Assembly: GCA_964445115.1 (NCBI GenBank)
Contig: CAYUJU010000035.1
Location: 1-27,727 of the forward strand
Reading direction: 5' to 3'
Source: CAIJXJ01 sp964445115
Lineage (GTDB): Bacteria; Pseudomonadota; Gammaproteobacteria; Burkholderiales; Methylophilaceae
DNA length: 27,727 nucleotides
Below, in pieces: positions 1 to 6,145 of this stretch. Below the pieces are notes generated by a model. It was not told where the DNA came from and did no database searches. It saw nothing but the letters and a program-made list of their open reading frames with translations. The translations under genes and the position numbers were made by a program. Position 1 is the stretch's first letter, and each line of letters starts with the position of its first letter.

Positions 1-564
1 GGATTTATTACACTGATTTTAATTGTACTTTTAACCGCTTGTGATCAGAAACCAGTAGGAAAGAAAGAACTTTCTGAAAAAGAACTAATTGAACGAGGAA
101 AATTTTTAGTTTTTGCTGCTGGTTGCGGAGATTGCCACACCCCAAAAGTATTCGGGCCAGAAGGTCCACAGCCAGACACAACAAAAATTTTGTCCGGACA
201 TCCAGCCGAAATGACATTACCAAAAGCTGATTTAACCCTGGTTGAACCCGGCAAATGGGTACTGTTTACACAGGATCTTACCGCAGCTATAGGACCGTGG
301 GGCGTATCATATTCTGCTAATCTAACCCCAGATAATGAAACAGGAATTGGAACGTGGCAGCCGGATATGTTTATAAATGCAATGAAAACAGGCAAACACC
401 TTGGCGCCGGAAGACCACTGATGCCCCCTATGCCCTGGCAAAATGTCGGTCAGTTACCGGTAGAGGATTTGAAGGCGATCTTTACTTATCTAAAATCTTT
501 ACCAGCCGTAAAAAATAAAGTCCCCGATCCCATCCCGATGGATAAACTTATGAGTATGAAATAA
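1..564 (+). CDS. c-type cytochrome lipoprotein, 5'-truncated by window edge
   Basis: Frame 1 is open from the first base to a TAA at 562-564, giving the last 187 residues; the true start lies upstream of the window. The visible N-terminus is a hydrophobic stretch ending LLTAC, a good lipobox with Cys at visible residue 14, so the protein is probably a lipid-anchored periplasmic or outer-membrane electron carrier. One haem-binding CxxCH motif is present (C42-G-D-C45-H46). The later MPPMPW segment could supply the axial methionine. The SANLTPDNETGIGTW segment is typical of mono/di-haem cytochromes found with membrane dehydrogenases. Only one CxxCH is visible, so this is a single-haem protein unless another site lies off the window. 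A good terminator follows at once. It lies outside the tRNA-bounded island and looks like core genome. The cytochrome call is firm; the redox partner is unknown. Confidence 0.85.
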   Translation, partial: GFITLILIVLLTACDQKPVGKKELSEKELIERGKFLVFAAGCGDCHTPKVFGPEGPQPDTTKILSGHPAEMTLPKADLTLVEPGKWVLFTQDLTAAIGPWGVSYSANLTPDNETGIGTWQPDMFINAMKTGKHLGAGRPLMPPMPWQNVGQLPVEDLKAIFTYLKSLPAVKNKVPDPIPMDKLMSMK

Positions 565-582
565 ACCTTATAACCTTTTTAG

Positions 583-616
583 TCCCTGCTCAAAATGTGG
601 CAGGGATTTTATTTTG
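583..616 (+). terminator. rho-independent terminator after the cytochrome gene
   Basis: A 7-bp perfect stem (tccctgc at 583-589 with gcaggga at 600-606), a 10-nt loop and a T-rich tail starting at 607. It begins 18 nt past the stop codon. Confidence 0.75.
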
Positions 617-712
617 CTACACCCCTCAACTTTCTAAAATAAAATTAAAATCAAGTTTTTAGTACTAAAATCAAACTTATTATCCAAAAAATTTTCTGGC
701 CTTGATTTTGTT

Positions 713-741
713 AATTGCCTTTAAAACGGTTTAAGGTAATT
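713..741 (+). promoter_or_regulatory. imperfect inverted repeat in the leader of the STAS gene
   Basis: Bases 713-721 pair with 733-741 (nine pairs, one of them G-T), with two further A-T pairs inside a mismatch. The right arm contains AAGG at 733-736, the only Shine-Dalgarno-like bases upstream of the ATG at 749. It could be an operator or an RNA hairpin covering the ribosome site; nothing here distinguishes these from chance in AT-rich DNA. Confidence 0.25.
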
Positions 742-748
742 AAATAAA

Positions 749-1159
749 ATGATCAATCAAGAAACTGAGATAGATATACCGCAAATGAATAAGGTGCAAA
801 TTTTGGACTTCGAAGATTTTACGCGTGATATTGTGGGTGATATACTAATAGAAAGCGTAAACTTTTCCAGAGCAACATTTAAAGAAGCAACGCTATTTAA
901 AGATCGGCTTGTATACGATATATTAAAAAATAACTTAAAGATAGTTATTGATTTAAGTCATTGTGAATATATAGATTCTACATTTCTCGGATCGTTAGTG
1001 GTTGTGCTTAAAAAAATGGCTGAGCGTGGTGGGGAAATTAAGTATGTTATTCCTCAACCTTCAGCATTATATCTTTTTAAGATTACCGGACTATATGGCG
1101 TACTTAATCTTTACAGAAATAGAGCCGAAGCAGTAGAAAGTTTTTTGCAATCTAATTAA
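749..1159 (+). CDS. STAS-domain protein (anti-sigma factor antagonist-like)
   Basis: 136 residues; the STAS fold fills most of the chain after a roughly 15-residue leader. The diagnostic core is the beta strand IVIDLSHCEYID followed by ST-FLGSL, then a long helix (VVVLKKMAERGG), a strand (EIKYV) and LFKITGLYGVLNLY near the C-terminus. This matches SpoIIAA/RsbV-type antagonists, in which the serine after the D of the D-S-[ST]-G/F-L-G loop is phosphorylated by a cognate anti-sigma kinase; the equivalent Ser is present. Proteins of this type usually act in the cytoplasm by partner switching with an HPK-like kinase, but no such kinase or PP2C phosphatase is in view, so the partner is unknown. The ATG at 749 is the only reasonable start; the ribosome site is weak. 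It belongs to the left flank, not the island. Confidence 0.8.
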   Translation: MINQETEIDIPQMNKVQILDFEDFTRDIVGDILIESVNFSRATFKEATLFKDRLVYDILKNNLKIVIDLSHCEYIDSTFLGSLVVVLKKMAERGGEIKYVIPQPSALYLFKITGLYGVLNLYRNRAEAVESFLQSN

Positions 1160-1188
1160 TCCAATTAAATTCTTATAACAGAAAACAT

Positions 1189-1302
1189 ATGGAAATAACT
1201 GCTTTGATTATATTATTTTTTATCGTGGCTGGTTTTATTTATTCAATTTTGAAATCTGCAAAAGATGATGAACAAAAAGAATTAGAGAATTTATTTCTTT
1301 GA
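1189..1302 (+). CDS. 37-residue single-pass membrane peptide
   Basis: ATG at 1189, TGA at 1300-1302. The peptide has one hydrophobic segment of about 17 residues (roughly residues 4-21, ALIILFFIVAGFIY) followed by a charged tail rich in K, D and E (KSAKDDEQKELEN). It starts 30 nt after the STAS gene and a strong terminator follows 27 nt after its stop, which supports a real transcript end here. There is no clear Shine-Dalgarno sequence. Size and layout resemble small membrane accessory subunits, but I do not recognise a family and do not assign a function. Confidence 0.45.
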   Translation: MEITALIILFFIVAGFIYSILKSAKDDEQKELENLFL

Positions 1303-1329
1303 TTAAAGTTACAGAGGGCAATTAATTAG

Positions 1330-1358
1330 AGACCACCAACCCGGTGGTCTTTTTTTTA
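1330..1358 (+). terminator. strong rho-independent terminator
   Basis: An 8-bp perfect stem (agaccacc at 1330-1337 with ggtggtct at 1343-1350), a 5-nt loop and a run of eight T ending the 1350-1357 stretch. It closes the STAS / small-peptide transcript ahead of the tRNA. Confidence 0.9.
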
Positions 1359-1432
1359 TTCAACAAGAAATAATTTGCAGCAATATTAAAAACAAACTTT
1401 GAGAAGCTAAGGGTTTTATTTATTTTTGCCCC

Positions 1433-1505
1433 GCACCCTTAGCTCAGTTGGTAGAGCATCTGACTCTTAATCAGCAGGTCGCGGGTTCGAATCCCGCAGG
1501 GTGCA
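1433..1505 (+). tRNA. tRNA-Lys (anticodon CTT)
   Basis: A full cloverleaf can be folded. The acceptor is gcaccct (1433-1439) with agggtgc (1498-1504) and discriminator A1505. The D arm is gctc...gagc. The anticodon arm has loop CTCTTAA (1464-1470), hence anticodon CTT. The T arm is gcggg-TTCGAAT-cccgc. CCA is not encoded. The top pair of the anticodon stem (T1459-C1475 region) is a mismatch. The gene is the integration target of the downstream island: its 3' half from 1467 onward is duplicated exactly at the far end of the window, so the 3' part of this functional copy is probably supplied by the island. Confidence 0.97.
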
Positions 1506-1510
1506 CAAAA
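1467..1510 (+). repeat. attL-like 44-bp direct repeat (left copy)
   Basis: The left copy of an exact 44-bp direct repeat. It starts inside the anticodon loop of tRNA-Lys, covers the whole 3' half of the tRNA and runs five bases past it. The partner is at 27448-27491. Outside the repeat the sequences diverge on both sides. Confidence 0.93.
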
Positions 1511-1511
1511 C

Positions 1512-1549
1512 AGCCTCAAAATCAATGATTTTGGGGCTTTGTTTTTTTT
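1512..1549 (+). terminator. rho-independent terminator after tRNA-Lys
   Basis: A near-perfect 13-nt inverted repeat (1512-1524 with 1526-1538; one G-T pair, the centre opens as the loop) followed by a T-rich tail through 1549. It lies just inside the left island boundary and ends the tRNA transcript. Confidence 0.85.
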
Positions 1550-2113
1550 CAGTCTTTTACCAAACGTCCTTTTTTGACCTAATATTTTTCTAAAGTTACT
1601 TCAATATTATTTCAGTTTGTACTTCAGCTATAAGCTAAATAATTCTTTAGCGTATCATCTGCTGACTCAATTACTACTCTCTTCAATTCTGAACCACGCC
1701 CCAAATTATGGGCAATAAACGACACTATAGTTAGAGGCACTTTGTTCTGCTGCGCTGCACTTCGTATCTCTGAGTCAATCCCTTTCCCTCTACTATAAAC
1801 CTCGCTCACCATTTTTGGTAGCAATTTAGGGGCATTTACCTCCTTACTTGTTTATTGTTTATTTAGGTGAACGCTCTTTTTTTTCCACTTCTTTTTACAC
1901 AAATTTTGAAACACTAATTTTTTTATATAGTATAATTTTTTCTTATTCTTTTAGTCACAGGATATTAAAACATAAATCATGCAATTGCGTTATTATAAAA
2001 ATATTTTAAATATTACTTGACAATTATTAAAATATTTTCGAAATTCAAGTTAGAAATGTTATTTTGTATTGATCTCAGCTAATTAATATTACAAACCAAA
2101 CTATAGGTTAGAC
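1550..2113. other. 564-bp intergenic region at the left end of the island, possible leader of the operon
   Basis: No convincing gene. The only notable coding potential is a minus-strand frame open from 1851 to 1624 (TAG/TAA bounded; best start TTG 1824 or ATG 1812) that would give a 62-76 residue product of unrecognised type. This stretch is visibly less AT-rich than its surroundings and may be a remnant of island DNA. A textbook AAGGAGGT at 1838-1845 (minus strand) is followed only by a 9-codon frame. From 1860 to 2113 the DNA is extremely AT-rich and is the only place where a promoter for the long downstream operon could lie. Confidence 0.6.
1998..2038 (+). promoter_or_regulatory. candidate operon promoter/operator region
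   Basis: Two identical 10-bp palindromes AAAATATTTT (1998-2007 and 2029-2038) are spaced 31 bp start to start, close to three helical turns. A TTGACA hexamer (2017-2022) lies between them. No well-placed -10 partner is obvious. The T-rich TATTTTG at 2060-2066 resembles the Bacteroidota -7 element (TAnnTTTG) but is one base short and has no matching -33 element. The arrangement would suit regulation by the ROK protein encoded at the end of the operon; this is inference from position and symmetry only. Confidence 0.25.
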
Positions 2114-4297
2114 GTGAGAGTTTTAAATAAGCTAACTATTTCTCTTTGTAAAACATATCTCTCATGTTTTATTTTAATTCTAATCTTTTCAAGTACAAGT
2201 ACCAATGCCCAATTAGCACAACTGCCTATAAATAATTCAAAAGATTATTTGTGTTATTATGGAAATTGGGATCAGGAAAAATTATTCAGAGCAAAAGATT
2301 TTGATCTGGTTATTCTTGAGCCATCAAACATTACTGCGGCACAAATTTCAGAATTAAAAAAAGGACACGATGGAATTAAAGGTACAGACGATGATGTAAT
2401 AGTTATCGGCTATGTATCAATTGGCGAGGATCATATAGGGAATAGAACAGGGGATGGTAGAGGTCCCTGCTATTATGACTATTCGACTTCACAGATTGTT
2501 TATACAAATAAGGGTTACGCTTCATGGTATCTTGATGATGCAGATCATAATAACCTTCCCGATGAGAATTCTAGTTGGGGCAGTTACTATGTAAATGCAG
2601 GCGATTCATTATGGAGAGATTTTTTAAAAAACAATCCAACCGGAACCGATAATACTTTAGTGACAAAAGGATGTGATGGATTATTTCTTGATACAATTGA
2701 TACCGCATCACCCTGGTCACCTTGGCCATATAGATGGATGGTTGTGCAAATGTCTGACTTGGTCGGGTGGTTAAGACAAACGTATCCTGATAAATATTTG
2801 ATTGCAAATCGTGGTCTGTTCTATTTTGATCCCGGTTTGACAACAGCTTATGAGCACAGCATCAGACCTTATATTGATGCCGATATGTTCGAGTCATATT
2901 ATAAAGAATATGATAGACAAGGATGGGCACAAAAAGTAAATAATGAAGCAAATAAACCAGATGGGTTTAAAGTGATTGCTTTAGATTATATTGATCCAGC
3001 CCAAACCAGCCAAATTAATCAGCAGATATCCGAAGTATTTTCATATAATTGGGGAGATTATATTACAAGAAGTTCTTTAGATGTTATTCGCTATGATGTT
3101 TTCCATAAACACACAATAGATCAGAATCCTCCAACCTGGAATACCGCTATCGGGATTACATCAGCACAGGCAAATAATAATTCTGTTACTTTAAAATGGA
3201 AAGAATTAACAGATCAATCTTTGCCATTAAAGTTTAATGTTTATTATTCCGCTCAAACACCATTTGATATTAATTCAGCAATAAAATTGAGTAATGTGAA
3301 TGCTGTCTTAAATTCTTTAGACGGCAGTTATTCTTTTACTGTAACAGGTTTAACCAATTTTATAAAATATTACTTTGTAGTTCGCGCTGAGGATGCAGTT
3401 GGCAATGAAGATAAAAATTTGCAAATATTATCTTCTACACCTCCAAATGGCACCTCTAGTTTAATGCATATCGATGGATTGTTTGATGATTGGCTAAATA
3501 TACCTAAGCTTGATCAATCTCCCAATCCACTAGAGAACACAGGTGATGTTACCGAAATTAATGCAGATTTTAAAGATATCTGGGCTACAAATGATTCCTC
3601 TTATCTATATCTAAGCTATGATTTACTAGGCATATTTTCCTCTTCTTATTTTTATCATATATTTATTGACAGTGATAATAATCCCTTAACAGGTTACAGA
3701 TATCAAGATTCATCTTCCATTGGTGCGGAATTGATGATTGAAAACAATTCTTTTTGGCAATATACTGGTTCTGGCGGTTCTAATTGGAGCTGGTCACCTT
3801 TATCTGGGATGGTTAAATCTAATAGCAGTGGCAGAACCGAGTTAAGTATACCATTAAATTATCTGACTCAAATCCCATCTTCAAATAAATTGAGACTTAT
3901 GATCCAAGACAATTTATCCACACAGCCCTATTCTTTAGTTGATATAGCTCCGGATGATTTTGCTAATCAGTTTTTTGAATATCAGATTCAAATTTTAAGT
4001 GATATTGCCTGGCAGGATCACAATAACTTTCAGCCATCCTTTTCATTAAGTCAAAATTATCCAAATCCATTTAATCCAAATACAACAATTCAATTCTATC
4101 TACCCAAAAGTTCATTCGTTAAACTAAAGATTTATAATCTCTTGGGAGAAGAATTAATTTCATTAATGAATCAACAATTAACAGCGGGTGAACACAAATT
4201 AATATTTAATGGTGATAATTTCCCAAGTGGAATTTATCTGTATTCTCTTATTACTGAAGGTTTAACAGTTACGAAAAAAATGACCTTAATTAAATAA
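2114..4297 (+). CDS. T9SS-secreted GH114-like endo-alpha-1,4-polygalactosaminidase-type glycosidase with FN3 and putative glycan-binding module
   Basis: 727 residues from a GTG at 2114; it begins with a signal peptide cleaved near TNA-Q (residue 32). Residues about 45-330 match the GH114 TIM-barrel family: CYYGNW at the start, IGYVSIGE (98-105), GCDGLFLDTID (186-196) and DMFESYY (257-263). Conserved acidic residues E105, D188, D193 and E260 are candidates for the active site. The family's known reaction is endo-hydrolysis of alpha-1,4-galactosaminide chains. Residues about 339-441 form an FN3 domain. Residues about 450-625 form a beta-rich module opening with IDGLFDDW, related to the repeats in the next gene. 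Residues 642-727 are a type A T9SS sorting domain (LSQNYPNPFNPNTTIQ). The enzyme therefore acts at the cell surface as the likely first depolymerase. GH114 membership is by motif recognition; related barrel families are the alternative. Confidence 0.8.
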   Translation: MRVLNKLTISLCKTYLSCFILILIFSSTSTNAQLAQLPINNSKDYLCYYGNWDQEKLFRAKDFDLVILEPSNITAAQISELKKGHDGIKGTDDDVIVIGYVSIGEDHIGNRTGDGRGPCYYDYSTSQIVYTNKGYASWYLDDADHNNLPDENSSWGSYYVNAGDSLWRDFLKNNPTGTDNTLVTKGCDGLFLDTIDTASPWSPWPYRWMVVQMSDLVGWLRQTYPDKYLIANRGLFYFDPGLTTAYEHSIRPYIDADMFESYYKEYDRQGWAQKVNNEANKPDGFKVIALDYIDPAQTSQINQQISEVFSYNWGDYITRSSLDVIRYDVFHKHTIDQNPPTWNTAIGITSAQANNNSVTLKWKELTDQSLPLKFNVYYSAQTPFDINSAIKLSNVNAVLNSLDGSYSFTVTGLTNFIKYYFVVRAEDAVGNEDKNLQILSSTPPNGTSSLMHIDGLFDDWLNIPKLDQSPNPLENTGDVTEINADFKDIWATNDSSYLYLSYDLLGIFSSSYFYHIFIDSDNNPLTGYRYQDSSSIGAELMIENNSFWQYTGSGGSNWSWSPLSGMVKSNSSGRTELSIPLNYLTQIPSSNKLRLMIQDNLSTQPYSLVDIAPDDFANQFFEYQIQILSDIAWQDHNNFQPSFSLSQNYPNPFNPNTTIQFYLPKSSFVKLKIYNLLGEELISLMNQQLTAGEHKLIFNGDNFPSGIYLYSLITEGLTVTKKMTLIK

Positions 4298-4327
4298 CAT
4301 TTATCAATAAAAGGAGTAGAATAGACT

Positions 4328-6046
4328 ATGAAAAAATTTCTATCTGTCTGCCTGATTGTGGTTGCTGTTTTAGCTCTTTCCACAAATATGAAAGCTCAAA
4401 TAAAAATTGACGGGGTATTTTTTGATTGGACACCGTCAATGCAACTAGATGTTCCACCTAATAATGTGGAGCTTACATTTGCAGAGGGAGATCCAGACGC
4501 ACCTGATCCCAATAACCCGACATACTTTGCTGATTTGGATATTGAAGATGTATACGCAACAGATGATGCTGATTTTATTTACTTTAGAGTAAAAATGAAT
4601 TCTATTGCTAATGTATTAAATATTCCAAATGACACGTCTTATCATGGTGGCGCAGCAATAGCGTTTTATATATCAGTTGATCCTGGACCCAATGATACAA
4701 CAGGTTTAACTTGGGGATGGTGGGGATCTGGTTATGATTTTCTTGTACAAGTTTATCCAGGAGATAGCGTTGCTGTAGCTAATACATTATATGATCAATT
4801 TATTTATGAACAAACACAATTAGGTAATGGTTGGGATTTTATACCGGCTGATACTTTAATCGGTGTTAAGGTAGCGTGGAATGCCGATAATAATGATGTT
4901 GAATTTGCAGTGCCTAAATTGAAACTATTTAATCCACACTTTCTACCTAATTTTACCATCCCTAAAAACATTGCAGTAATGGTTTATGCTGGAGAGAATA
5001 ACTCTCCCTGGAGAGCTGATTATGCATCTAATAATGGAGTTGCCGGTTATTTAGTACCGATGAAGAATCCAGGTCCAATTAGTATTGATGGACTATTCTT
5101 TGATTGGAAAAGTAATATGCAATTAGATGTAGCTCCAAATTCCCCAGAACTTACATTCGCAGAGGGAGATCCAGACACCCCTAATCCAAATAATCCAAGT
5201 TATTTTGCGGATTTAGATGTCGAAGATGTTTATGCAACATCCGACGATGACTTTGTTTATCTAAGAATTAAAATGAATTCTATTGGCAATGTATTAAACA
5301 TTGCTAACGATACATCCTATCATGGTGGAGCCGCAATTGCTGCATATATTTCAGTTGATCCTGGTGCTAATGATACAACAGGTTTAACTTGGGGATGGTG
5401 GGGATCTGGCTATGATTATTTTGTACAGGTTTATCCTCCTGATAGTGCAATGCAAGCAAATACAGGCTATCCACAAGCATTATGGGAACACAAACAAGCA
5501 GGGAATGGTTGGGATTTTGATCTGGCGGATTCATTAAGAGGTGCCTGGGTAGCTTGGAATGTTGATAATAATGATGTTGAAGTTGCCGTTCCCAAAGTAT
5601 TGTTATTTAATCCTAAATATATATCCAATTTTCAAGTGCCCGACAGTATCGCCGTTATGATTTATGCAGGTGAAAACAATAGCCCCTGGAGAGCAGATTA
5701 TGCTTCAAATCCTGGGGTTGCTGGTTATGGAGTAAAGATGGCTATTACTGATATAAAAGATCAGATAAACAATGCTATTCCTAAAGATTATGCTCTCTCA
5801 CAGAATTATCCTAATCCATTTAACCCTTCAACAGTTATAAGCTATGCATTGCCAAAATCAGGATTTGTTTCATTAAAAATATATAATCTTTTAGGAAAAG
5901 AAATCGCTGTTCTCGTTAATGGTGAGATGGCTGCGGGAAATCATTCTGTAACATTTGATGCTTCGGGATTGGCTTCAGGTATTTATCTATATACACTTAA
6001 TACAGGAGGAGTTAGAGAAACACGCAAAATGATGCTCCTCAAATAA
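4328..6046 (+). CDS. T9SS-secreted surface protein with two tandem glycan-binding-like repeats
   Basis: 572 residues from ATG 4328, preceded by a good AAAGGAG site. The signal peptide ends near MKA-Q (residue 23). Two homologous repeats follow, about 26-244 and 251-470, with a 226-residue period: IDGVFFDW at 27-34 and IDGLFFDW at 253-260, each followed by ADLD-EDVYAT, SYHGGAAIA, GLTWGWWGSGYD and AGENNSPWRADYAS. Aromatic-rich beta-sandwich modules of this style resemble DOMON/CBM9-like domains. The protein has no catalytic domain, so a surface glycan-binding role (functionally like the surface proteins of Sus systems) is the best inference. Residues 489-572 are a T9SS type A sorting domain (LSQNYPNPFNPST, ending RKMMLLK). 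It lies 30 bp after the GH114-like gene and shares its IDG-F-DW module, so the two probably meet the same polymer. Confidence 0.78.
   Translation: MKKFLSVCLIVVAVLALSTNMKAQIKIDGVFFDWTPSMQLDVPPNNVELTFAEGDPDAPDPNNPTYFADLDIEDVYATDDADFIYFRVKMNSIANVLNIPNDTSYHGGAAIAFYISVDPGPNDTTGLTWGWWGSGYDFLVQVYPGDSVAVANTLYDQFIYEQTQLGNGWDFIPADTLIGVKVAWNADNNDVEFAVPKLKLFNPHFLPNFTIPKNIAVMVYAGENNSPWRADYASNNGVAGYLVPMKNPGPISIDGLFFDWKSNMQLDVAPNSPELTFAEGDPDTPNPNNPSYFADLDVEDVYATSDDDFVYLRIKMNSIGNVLNIANDTSYHGGAAIAAYISVDPGANDTTGLTWGWWGSGYDYFVQVYPPDSAMQANTGYPQALWEHKQAGNGWDFDLADSLRGAWVAWNVDNNDVEVAVPKVLLFNPKYISNFQVPDSIAVMIYAGENNSPWRADYASNPGVAGYGVKMAITDIKDQINNAIPKDYALSQNYPNPFNPSTVISYALPKSGFVSLKIYNLLGKEIAVLVNGEMAAGNHSVTFDASGLASGIYLYTLNTGGVRETRKMMLLK
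4406..5738 (+). repeat. intragenic tandem repeat, 678-bp period, two copies
   Basis: The two repeats of the surface protein begin at about 4406 and 5084 and are offset by exactly 678 bp (226 codons). The longest identical stretch I found is 41 bp (4691-4731 and 5369-5409), covering the TTGLTWGWWGSG region; elsewhere synonymous changes are common. This points to an in-frame duplication with divergence or patchy gene conversion. Confidence 0.85.
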
Positions 6047-6078
6047 GTCTTGAGTTCAATTATCTCTAATTAAATTCT

Positions 6079-6113
6079 TTCTGATGGAGAGTTACAAAAT
6101 CTCTCCATCAGAA
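6079..6113 (+). other. 13-bp perfect RNA hairpin between the surface-protein and TonB genes
   Basis: Bases 6079-6091 are perfectly complementary to 6101-6113, with a 9-nt loop. No T-tract follows, so this is not a standard intrinsic terminator. It occupies the only gap of about 100 bp inside the operon and could stabilise the upstream mRNA segment or act as a processing site. Confidence 0.7.
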
Positions 6114-6145
6114 TAATTAGAAACTCATTTATTATAGGAAACAAC

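Noticed and set aside
45..395. Minus-strand open frame of 116 codons
   Set aside because: It lies entirely opposite the cytochrome c gene, which has a clear haem motif and lipobox; the antisense frame shows no family features.
1624..1824. Minus-strand frame as a confident gene
   Set aside because: The start would be TTG, or an ATG 25 nt from the SD-like AAGGAGGT; the product is unrecognised. Kept only as a remnant candidate in the intergenic entry.
6079..6113. Intrinsic terminator splitting the operon
   Set aside because: The stem is excellent but no run of T follows it; downstream sequence is AATTAGAAACTC.
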